Assembly (NCBI RefSeq): GCF_051106095.1 | Contig: NC_135784.1 | Location: 152,369,428 to 152,433,427 of the forward strand | Length of the DNA stretch: 64,000 bases | Reading direction: 5' to 3' | Source of the DNA: Pogona vitticeps | Taxonomy: Eukaryota; Chordata; Lepidosauria; Squamata; Agamidae | Shown here: positions 33,801-42,958 of the stretch, in pieces | Position numbering within the stretch: the stretch's first letter is position 1 | Layout: each line of letters begins with the position of its first letter | Program-made: the position numbers and the translations under genes | The notes under the pieces: generated by a model | Database searches by the model: none | Seen by the model: only the letters and a program-made list of their open reading frames with translations | What the model was told of the DNA's origin: nothing

Positions 33801-35807
33801 CTTGTAAGAGAGCTGGGGAGGCGTTAGTGCAGAGTATGTTGGGATAATAGCTATCTTGCATGCACTAACACTGGGCATGGAGAAGAGGAGGTGTTACAGC
33901 CTAATTGGATTGACCTTTGCCATTTACTTGATTGGTAAATTTCTTTCCAAGCTTCTGACATTAGAGGCAAACCCCCACCCTCTCTTCCTGTTGGTTTCCT
34001 TGCTTCCATTGTTGTTGTTGTTGTTGACAAGTCTTCATTTCTCTGTAAGCTTTCTCCAAGCGACAAGCATGGAGGGCCTCTGCATGCTATAGACTCAATT
34101 TCCTTTCCTAACTGTAACTATAGAGGGTAACTGAAAGTAAAGGTATCTTTTTCTACATTAATTTTTTCTAGAGTGATTTTATCAAAGTGCTACTTTGGGT
34201 GCAAAAAAAACCCCCTGCGGAGTGGGGGGCTGATGAGACTGAGCCGATCTCTCCACATCTCTGTAGTTTTTTTCTACCTTCTACTTTGTTAACTGGAGAG
34301 CATAAAGTAAAAAGAGTATAACAAAACAAAAAAATCCCCAGTAGAATCAACGTTCCAGTCATCTTGATTCCTAAGTGCATCCTCTCCATACATAGAAGAG
34401 AATACAAGGACTGTGACAGAGGTGTCCACTAACAGCATGGCACTTGTTATCTGCTACTAACATTGGCAGGAAGATTGAAAAAATCTCTTTAATCTGAGGA
34501 TGATTTGCTCTGGAAGAAACAGACTTTTCCCGTGCCCTTGATTAATGCCATGGAGATGCTGAAAAAGGGAAACTGAAGGGGAAGAGACCTCTGGTAGGTC
34601 TTGCTCAGAGATACCTTCGCAGAAGTATCTAGATCTGTAAGATCCAGGCTTTGGACAGCCTTCCTCACAAGAGGCCCAAAAGGTGCAGGTTGGAACCATT
34701 TGGGGGAAGAAAATGCCCAATTTCTCAGGCTCTTTTCCCCTCGCCCATCCCCCACCCTCATCCAAGAGGTCTCCTGCACCCCAGACTGAGAGGAAGTCCT
34801 CTACTGATCCTTCTCCTCCTCCAAAGTAGGGAGATGAAAAGTCCTCCACCTCAAGTTAGGTGCTCAGAGGGATCTTAAGAGCCTGACTCGTTTTAAGCAG
34901 TCGGTCTGCTACTCACATTGTAAGAGTGGGTGTCTTTTAAAATACTGCTTGGCCTTACAGGCCCCTTCCATCTCACAGGACTGCTGGAATGGCAACAGTG
35001 TAGGGGGGGGGAGGACACATGCTGTTTCTTTCTCTCTCTCCTTAGGAAAGGGCAGAGGAGGAACAGGATGGAGGAGAATGAAGAGACGTGGGGGAAAAAG
35101 CCACTGGTGCCCATTAAGAGGCTGACGTGGTGAGGGGGAACAAATCCTTCCTGTGTCTTGAAGCTCCCCTCTCCCATCCTGTATCTGGATAATAAATGGA
35201 AGTGGCAGAAAAGACCACTCCTACCTATTTGGCCACAATGTTCCTTATTCCGGAATAAAACTGGGTGAAGGTCAAGCGGTGGCAGGTTGGCATACATTAC
35301 TTGCCCTGACCTGTCATCCTGGTCCAACATGGAAGTCAAAAAGAATTTTTAAAAGGGGAGGGTGCACAGAGAGGTGAGCAAAAGGACTAGAAGATGGTTT
35401 TGTTTGTTTGAAGTCATAGAAAGAGTGGAGGAGACAAGAGAGTTTCCCATCAATGTGGAGGCAGGAAGTTGATTAGAGCTCCAGGTAGTCCTTACCATTA
35501 GAGAGAGCCAGGAGCTCAGAAGACTGGTTATGAGCACCCATCTATTAAGATGAATGGGAGAAACAACACACATCAAGGAAATCCTTCCCTCCCATAGGAA
35601 AGGCTTTGATTTTCTAAGTGGAAGGATATCCTCCTTCTCTGTACAATGGCCGAGCTATCTGTCCTGCTAGAAAGGGAAAGGTGTTCCTTGGTTCCCTTCG
35701 TTAACACTTAGCACCAAGTGTGAAAGTACTTTCTCATTTTCCAGTTTCTGTTGATGTGAAGAAAAATACAGATTTTCTACAATCCCCAATTCACCATTTC
35801 TGGTATC
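33801..35807. other. Intergenic stretch, possible further DIRS fossil sequence
   Basis: Proline- and serine-rich open frames occur on the - strand (34457-34849 and 34893-35339) without motifs that I can name. A (TTG)n run lies at 34009-34025. No host gene is supported. Confidence 0.4.
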
Positions 35808-35812
35808 CTCTC

Positions 35813-36601
35813 TGTGAAGGTGATCGAGAGAGTGTGCCGTCCTCCGTTAAAAAGGAAGATGTAGAGGAAGGCGGATGTGTGGAAGGGGTGCTGATAGAAC
35901 TGGACCAAACGGAGGTGGTGTCTGAGAGGGCTGAAGAGGTGTGTCTTGTGGAAGAAGGAGGGGAGGAGGTGGATCTAATTATGTGGGAGGAGATAAAAGA
36001 AGGAGGAGGCGCGCGGGACTTTAGAACTTGGACAGACTTAAACGTGGACAGACCAAGACACCGAGGGGTCCAGACTGAGCCCATTCTCGACCCAAGTCAA
36101 GCGTCTGGAGCAACATCGGGGTTCCCTAATCTGATGACCGGAGGGGGACTACTGCCGGATCCACCATTCCTGGGAGCCAAAGGCAGAGGTATTGAGCCCC
36201 TGGAATGGAAGGTTTCAGTTTTCCCCCTGAACTATCCTGGGGGAGGGAGACGTGTGATCCGGCCCGGGCCAGAATATCAGAAGAAACCTTTAGAGGGAGA
36301 TTGGGCCCGCCACCCTTGCTGCGGCACGGTGTGTGCACTGAGGAGCGCGCCTTTGCGTCAGATGACAGACAGGGAGAAGTTTGGGCCAGCTCCCTTCTAG
36401 GCGAACAAACCGCGGTTCCTACTGTTCGTCCTAAGAAGTACCATTTGTTGAATGATCGGTTGTTGCAAGATCCGTTTGATCCTTTAGAGTTGGAAGCTGT
36501 TTACAATAAAGTGTTTAATAATGAACCCCGTGATGAGCCTCCGTGTCTGTTTCCCGCCTTCACCACAAGTGCCCCCCCCGCTGGAGAAGGACCTTCTTAC
36601 A
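35813..36601 (+). repeat. 5' LTR of the Gypsy element
   Basis: It begins TG and ends CA, is 789 bp, and repeats exactly 4974 bp downstream. AATAAA at 36505-36510 is a probable polyadenylation signal. Much of the LTR is open reading frame in more than one frame. Confidence 0.95.
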
Positions 36602-36602
36602 C

Positions 36603-36620
36603 TGGCGCCCAACGTGGGGC
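36603..36620 (+). promoter_or_regulatory. Primer-binding site, tRNA-Lys1,2 type
   Basis: TGGCGCCCAACGTGGGGC begins one base after the 5' LTR. It is complementary to the 3' end of vertebrate tRNA-Lys1,2 (ending CCCCACGUUGGGCGCCA), the minus-strand primer expected. Confidence 0.9.
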
Positions 36621-36649
36621 GGGGGCGGTACCGAAGGCGGGAAAGGAAG

Positions 36650-37660
36650 AATGGCTGGGACTAAAAGAGACTATGGACCGGCAGGCGAAGTTAATAGAAA
36701 ATCTGGTTGAACAACAAACGCTGATCGCGAGACAGATAAGGCGGCAAGGGCCAGAGGAAGAGAGAACGGAGAGACCAGCGGCAGCAGTAAGGGGGGGCTT
36801 GATAGCAGGGCCTGCCCCCATTCGTATGCAAAAGATGACAAGCTCTGATGATCCTGAGGCCTATTTGCATACCTTTGAGAGAGTGGCTGTAGCAGCTGGG
36901 TGGCCGAGAGAACAATGGACCCTTATTTTGATTCCATGCCTTACGGGGCTGTTGCAGGAAGTGGTGGATACTTTGAGCACACAAGAGGCCTCCCAATATG
37001 AGTCAGTAAAGAGGGCTATACTTCGAACATTGAATTTGACTGAAGAAACGTATCGGAAAAGACTGAGAGATCTAAAATGGAAGCCGGGTTCCCACCCCCG
37101 CACAGTGACGCAACGGATGAGGGCAAACGCGTTGAGATGGTTAAAACCTAATGGAGAAGACGGCGAGCGGGTAGTGGATTTGATTGTTATGGAGCAACTA
37201 GTACAGACGTTAGGAGCTGGCGCGAAAAACTGGATTCAACGAAACAACCCGAAGACGCTGGAGAAAGCAATTTCCTTATTGGAGGATTATAGTGTGACGG
37301 AGGAGGCTGCGAAAGAAGGCAACACCCCCTGGGCGGAGAAAGGCAAACCACGCGGTGGAGAGGCTTCGCTTTCGTTTTCTAATTCAAGCACACGGTCAGC
37401 AGTAGAGCCAAGCGGAACGCAGAAATTCAAAGGGAAGATGTTCGAACCCTTTGGATCTAAACCTGTGCGCCCGGTAACTGTGGATCAGCGGATTTATGCT
37501 CCTGGGACGGGATGGAGAGAGGGCAAGGACGGGCGCCCTATTTACACTCCCGGAGCAGGGGTACGCGAGAACAAAGAGGGGCGCCCTGTCTGCTTCGCCT
37601 GTGGGGTCCCTGGCCACGTGAGGAGGAATTGCCCGGGGGCCGACTGTTCGTGGGTGGGGC
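36650..37660 (+). other. Gypsy gag region with SCAN-like capsid and zinc knuckle
   Basis: The capsid portion includes DPEAYLHTFERVAVAAGW, TYRKRLRDLKWKPGSHP, ANALRWLKP and VVDLIVMEQLVQTL. This spacing strongly resembles the SCAN domain of vertebrate zinc-finger proteins. A CCHC knuckle (CFACGVPGHVRRNC, about 37591-37632) follows. The open frame extends upstream through the primer-binding site into the LTR, so the initiating codon is not certain. Confidence 0.85.
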
Positions 37661-37689
37661 TGTATGACAAACCTTCCCCCCCTAAAGTG

Positions 37690-37965
37690 GATTCATCAGA
37701 GAGGTGGGAGGTAGAAGCCTGGGTGAATGGAGACAAGAAAAAGGCTTTGATAGACACAGGATGTGCCAAGACGTTAGTACGGGACCTTTTGGGACAGAAA
37801 AAAGAAGAGGGATTGACTGTTCGCTGCATACATGGGGATGTAAAGAAATATCAGACATTATGGGCCACTGTGAGGGTAGGGGCAGAAGAACGAAGGATGA
37901 ATATAGGTGTGGTGCCGGGGTTATCGAGGGAAATGCTGCTGGGAAGAGATTGGGTCGGATCTAGA
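37690..37965 (+). other. Gypsy aspartic protease region
   Basis: KALIDTGCAKTLV carries the DTG catalytic triad of a retroviral-type aspartic protease (about 37753-37761), with MLLGRDW downstream as the usual flap-to-C-terminal motif. It follows the gag zinc knuckle directly. Confidence 0.85.
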
Positions 37966-38099
37966 GATGTGGGGAAGATCAAGGAGGGATTGCAGGGAGA
38001 AATGTTGAAAGCTGAAGACCAGTCCGATTTTTTGCAGCGCGCCTCGCGGGAACAGATGCGATTGATGCAACAGGACGATGCATCGCTTCAAGAACCATT

Positions 38100-39300
38100 G
38101 CTAGCGGCTCAACCGGTGGGAACTGTGGTGAAGGGGCAAACGGGATGGGAGTTGGATAGGGGATTGTTGTATAGGGTGGAGGGAGACGGGGGGAAGAAGC
38201 TGGTGGTACCCCTGAAATGGCGAAGTAAGGTAATGGAACTGGCCCATGACGTACCCCTAGCTGGGCATTTGGCAGAGGAAAAAATGAAAGCACGAATTAG
38301 GCAAAGGTTTTGGTGGCCAGAGATGGAAAAGGAAGTTAGAGAGTATTGTGTCACCTGTCCACAATGTCAAAAAACGCAAAAGCGCCCAGCAAAGGGTGCT
38401 GAATTAATGCCAATGCCCCTCATGGATCACCCTTTTCAAAGAATTGGCCTTGACATAGTAGGACCTCTGGTTAAATCAGCAGGAGGTCATACCCACATTT
38501 TAGTGTTGGTGGATTATGCCACCCGATACCCGGAGGCAATCCCCTTAAGGTCCACCACGGCTAAGGTAATCGCGCGAGAGTTAATGCAGGTATTTACAAG
38601 ACTAGGCTTCCCTAAAGAAGTCATAACAGATCAAGGGACCAACTTTATGAGTATTACACTGAAAGAGATGTGGCGCTTACTTGAAGTCAAACCTATTCAC
38701 ACCGCGGTCTATCATCCACAAACCAATGGCTTAGTGGAGCGTTTTAATAAAACACTAAAAGGCATGTTAAGGAAACTGGTTATGGAAAAACCTAGAAGGT
38801 GGCATGTATTAGTGGCACCCTTAATGTTCGCCATTAGGGAGGTACCACAAGCATCTACGGGCTTCTCTCCCTTCGAGTTAATGTACGGATGGAATCCCAG
38901 AGGCATACTGGATTTGGTGAAGGAAAAATGGGAAGAGGGCCAAGATGATGCTCAGATCACGGTACAGCATGTGATGGAAATGAGGGACCATTTGAGGACT
39001 GTTCTAAGTATTGCCAAAGATCATTTGGGAAACGCCCAAGAGGGACAAAAAAGAAGGTATGACCAAAGGGTAAAAGTTAGAGAATTCCACCCAGGCCAAA
39101 AAGTCTTGCTATTGATGCATTCCGAACAAGCTAAACTATTTGCCACGTGGCAAGGTCCCTACGAAGTGGTTAGGAAGGTAGGAGCGGTGGATTATGAAAT
39201 ATACATGCCGGATAAGACCAAAAAGAACGGGATTTTTCACGTCAATTTGTTGAAGGAATGGAAGGAAAGGGAAGCCCTGTGGGGGGAAGTAGGAGAGGAA
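38100..39300 (+). other. Gypsy integrase region, upstream of reverse transcriptase
   Basis: An HHCC zinc domain (HDVPLAGH...YCVTCPQCQ) precedes the DDE core: D in GLDIVGPL (38452), D in VITDQGTNF (38629) and E in GLVERFNK (38737), a D,D(35)E spacing. A C-terminal GPYEVV...YEIYMPD...FHVNLLKEW block ends the domain. The position before reverse transcriptase is unusual for Gypsy elements. Confidence 0.92.
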
Positions 39301-39399
39301 TTTGGTCCCGAAGTAAGTATGTGCCTAAGTAAAGACCTAAGGTTAGAGGTTGATGAAATTTTGGAAGAGGCCCAACAACTAGATGTGAGGAGATTGGAA

Positions 39400-40360
39400 A
39401 AGGAATTCGAAATGGTATTTTCAGGCATACCCGGGGAGACAAATCTCATTCAGCATGAAATTCATACACCCCCGGGGATGGTTGCTAGAATGGGGGATAG
39501 GACCTGGCCCTATCATTTGAGGGATACTATCAATGCTGAGGTAGCAGAGATGGAAAAATTAGGCATCATAGAACCATCCCGCAGCCCTTGGCGAAGCTAC
39601 CCCGTACTAGTTCCTAAGCCAGATGGGCAAGTTAGGGTATGTATTGATTTCAGGCGCCTTAACGAAATTTCTAAATTTGATGCCTACCCAATGCCAAAAG
39701 TGGATGACCTCTTGGAGAGGCTGGGGGGGGGGCGTCTACCTGACCTCGCTGGACCTCACTAAAGGTTACTGGCAAATTCCAGTAAGGAAGGAAGACCAGG
39801 AGAAAACCGCCTTTGTCACCCCCAAGGGGCTGTTCCATTTTTAAAAAATGCCCTTTGGGCTACATGGAGCAGCCGCGACTTTCCAGAGGCTTATGGACCG
39901 TGTGTTGGAACCGGTAAAGGATTTCGCGGGTGCTTACATTGACGATATTTTGATATACAGCAAAACTTGGGAGGAACACATTGACCACCTTAGGAGAGTC
40001 TTGAGGGAAATCGAGAAAGCCGGGCTAAAAGTTAATCCTTCCAAGTGCAAAGTAGCTAGGAAGGGGGTCAAGTTTTTGGGGTTCCGAATAGAGGGAGGAA
40101 AGATTCAACCAGTGTCTGACAAAGTAGACAAAGTAGTGTCATGGACAGTTCCGCGGGATAAGAAAGAAGTCCAACAATTCCTAGGACTGGCTGGTTATTA
40201 TAGGCAATTTGTGCCACACTTTGCAGAAGTAGCTGCCCCTCTCACCGACTTAACCCGCAAAAGGAAGAAGAGCCGAATAGATTGGGGTCCACCGGAACAG
40301 AAAGCCTTTGAGGAGTTAAAAGGGGTATTGTCATCTTTGCCTAGTCGCTTCGCTCCTGAT
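39400..40360 (+). other. Gypsy reverse transcriptase region
   Basis: Motifs include PVLVPKPDGQVRVCIDFRRL, MPFGLHGAAATFQRLMD and the catalytic YIDD (39935-39946), then QQFLGLAGYYRQFVPHFA. It lies downstream of integrase. The region is broken. Confidence 0.9.
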
Positions 40361-40369
40361 TTTTCTATT

Positions 40370-40780
40370 CCCTTTATATTGCAAACGGATGCTTCGGACA
40401 GAGGCCTAGGTGCAGTACTATCTCAGAAGAAGGAAGAGGTAGAGTACCCCATAATGTATCTGAGTAAAAAGTTGAGCGACCGGGAGAGGAAGTATGCCAC
40501 CATAGAAAAAGAGGCGCTGGCAGTCAAATGGGCCGTTCAGGCCTTAAGATACTACTTGTTAGGAGCTCCCTTCATTTTAGTGACGGATCATGCCCCTTTA
40601 CAGTGGCTGAACCGAATGAAGGATACCAACCCTAGACTTACCAGGTGGTATCTAAGCTTACAACCCTATTCTTTTCAAGTGCAGTATAAAAAGGGGACAG
40701 CCCATTCTAATGCGGACTATTTCTCTCGACAGGACAGAGGGGAGCCCGAACTGGAGTCGAGGACGGCCCACTCGGAAGGG
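40370..40780 (+). other. Gypsy RNase H region
   Basis: LQTDASDRGLGAVLSQ, EKEALAVKWAVQALRYYL and FILVTDHAPLQWLNRM are the standard Ty3/Gypsy RNase H motifs, ending at HSNADYFSRQ. The open frame continues into the 3' LTR. Confidence 0.9.
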
Positions 40781-40786
40781 GGGGCG
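40774..40786 (+). promoter_or_regulatory. Polypurine tract of the Gypsy element
   Basis: CGGAAGGGGGGGC lies immediately before the 3' LTR, the expected site for plus-strand priming. Confidence 0.8.
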
Positions 40787-41575
40787 TGTGAAGGTGATCG
40801 AGAGAGTGTGCCGTCCTCCGTTAAAAAGGAAGATGTAGAGGAAGGCGGATGTGTGGAAGGGGTGCTGATAGAACTGGACCAAACGGAGGTGGTGTCTGAG
40901 AGGGCTGAAGAGGTGTGTCTTGTGGAAGAAGGAGGGGAGGAGGTGGATCTAATTATGTGGGAGGAGATAAAAGAAGGAGGAGGCGCGCGGGACTTTAGAA
41001 CTTGGACAGACTTAAACGTGGACAGACCAAGACACCGAGGGGTCCAGACTGAGCCCATTCTCGACCCAAGTCAAGCGTCTGGAGCAACATCGGGGTTCCC
41101 TAATCTGATGACCGGAGGGGGACTACTGCCGGATCCACCATTCCTGGGAGCCAAAGGCAGAGGTATTGAGCCCCTGGAATGGAAGGTTTCAGTTTTCCCC
41201 CTGAACTATCCTGGGGGAGGGAGACGTGTGATCCGGCCCGGGCCAGAATATCAGAAGAAACCTTTAGAGGGAGATTGGGCCCGCCACCCTTGCTGCGGCA
41301 CGGTGTGTGCACTGAGGAGCGCGCCTTTGCGTCAGATGACAGACAGGGAGAAGTTTGGGCCAGCTCCCTTCTAGGCGAACAAACCGCGGTTCCTACTGTT
41401 CGTCCTAAGAAGTACCATTTGTTGAATGATCGGTTGTTGCAAGATCCGTTTGATCCTTTAGAGTTGGAAGCTGTTTACAATAAAGTGTTTAATAATGAAC
41501 CCCGTGATGAGCCTCCGTGTCTGTTTCCCGCCTTCACCACAAGTGCCCCCCCCGCTGGAGAAGGACCTTCTTACA
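40787..41575 (+). repeat. 3' LTR of the Gypsy element
   Basis: It has the same length and, by eye, the same sequence as the 5' LTR. The polyadenylation signal copy is at 41479-41484. It is followed by the CTCTC target duplication. Confidence 0.95.
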
Positions 41576-41580
41576 CTCTC

Positions 41581-42832
41581 TTATTTTCAAGAACAATGCC
41601 ATGAAGAATCAATAAGGAAACGCCATGATCGGTATCTGATTGAGAAATACAAAACACAAAAGGCAGTAGCATAGGTGCATCAGTTTCGCAGTTGCATGCC
41701 TCTGTGGCTGATCCTGCAACCAGTGTAAGAACAAACAGTTGAATGGGGGCTTCTCAGGATGTTTGTAGGGTTTCCCTATGTTTCTGCGGCAGGATACTAG
41801 CTAAAATGTTCACTTTCACAACAGATTGCAGCCTTACAAAGACTGGGGTACAATCAAGTACTGAAAATATTCTTCTGATAGCCACCACTTCATATTCAAT
41901 AGACCACAAAACAATATTGATCATGTTAAAATTTACTTTAGACAGCCTATACCACAATACAAAATACTCCTGAGAAAGGGAGAGCAGTTTTTACAGAAAT
42001 GGGAGAATGAACTCTGTGGGAAGAATGACTGTTGCCACTATATTTCAAATGATACATTCAAATTCAGCATTGACCCAGAGTGGCCCACTGAAACCTATGT
42101 TGGCAGAAGGATTTAGGAAAGGTATAAATAGACACATAAAATGAGATTGCTATGGTAGCAACATTTAGAGTACCCCCAGCACTAAATGTACATTGACTAG
42201 AAAACTAGGTAATTAAAATAAGGTTTCAGAAGATGCAAGATGAACATGGCTATACAGGTAGGTTGTTCATTAATGATGATGACACTGTCCTCTGGCATTG
42301 AGTTTCAGCCTGTGTACACTAATGAGACACTGGTGTTCCATTTTTCACATGGCCAAGTTCTGAGTGTACACAACTTCTTTTTGAAGTCATTTGTTTCACT
42401 AAATATAATTAACCAGAAGAGTACAAGTGCGGTTTCATCACACACGATTTCCCAATACAATGGATCGACACTCATTTCCTCGAAGGATTATAGCTGTTTC
42501 TCTGAAATGAGCAGGATTACTGCTGGTGCAAAATCATTCCCTTCTCTCCAGCAACAACACACAAATGAAACAATAATGGGGTTTTTTGAACAGATGGAAG
42601 CAGCTTCTGAGCTACAAAAACCTTCAAAAATGATCATCTCCTTGCAGTTTTCCTACTAACATGCTGAGTAGGTTCTGCAAGTTATTCCCCTACAATAAAT
42701 GTGATAATGACACTGAATACTTTACATTGCACAGTAAAATTCAGATAAAAGTTCAGCTAAACTAAGAACAGATGTATACAACTGATACTGGTGCTCAGTA
42801 CTGCTGGGAATAGTGAAGGGGCAGCCTAGGAC
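41581..42832. other. Intergenic / possible RACGAP1 3' UTR sequence
   Basis: No repeat or gene was recognised. An open frame on + (42240-42659, 139 codons) lies antisense to the likely RACGAP1 3' region and has no known domain. Confidence 0.4.
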
Positions 42833-42838
42833 TTTATT
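42833..42838 (-). terminator. Candidate RACGAP1 polyadenylation signal
   Basis: AATAAA on the - strand (TTTATT on +) lies about 45 bases beyond the stop codon. It is the only canonical signal that I found between the stop and the Gypsy element, but it would give an unusually short 3' UTR, so a weaker distal signal may be used. Confidence 0.3.
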
Positions 42839-42882
42839 GTAGCTGTTCATAAGTAAGTAGATGTTCAGAACTGAAGCATACT

Positions 42883-42958
42883 TCATTTCAGCAGTGGAGA
42901 AGCAAAGAAGTTGCCCTGGCGTCCAAGACCAGTTGTAGACTTGCTTTTGCTCCCAAAC
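42883..42958 (-). CDS. RACGAP1: RACGAP1 coding exon 16 with stop
   Basis: It encodes [20 protein letters not shown] then PLLK and TGA. This closely matches the vertebrate RACGAP1 C-terminus ([24 protein letters not shown]). Confidence 0.95.

Larger units (their letters stand above)
35813..41575 (+). mobile_element. Ty3/Gypsy LTR retrotransposon, Gmr1-like, 5763 bp
   Basis: Two 789-bp LTRs (TGTGAAGG...CTTACA) flank an internal region with gag, protease, integrase, reverse transcriptase and RNase H in that order. Integrase before reverse transcriptase is the Gmr1-like arrangement. The target duplication is CTCTC (35808-35812 and 41576-41580). The LTRs show no difference that I can see, so insertion is very recent in evolutionary terms. 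Coding is nearly whole but broken, with about two interruptions in pol. It sits between the convergent 3' ends of the DUF1295 gene and RACGAP1. Confidence 0.95.

Noticed and set aside
35720-36400. A 226-codon frame that looks like an acidic host protein
   Set aside because: Nearly all of it lies in the Gypsy 5' LTR and is repeated in the 3' LTR, so it is not a host gene.
42240-42659. A 139-codon + strand frame
   Set aside because: No domain, no splice or promoter context, and antisense to the expected RACGAP1 3' region.
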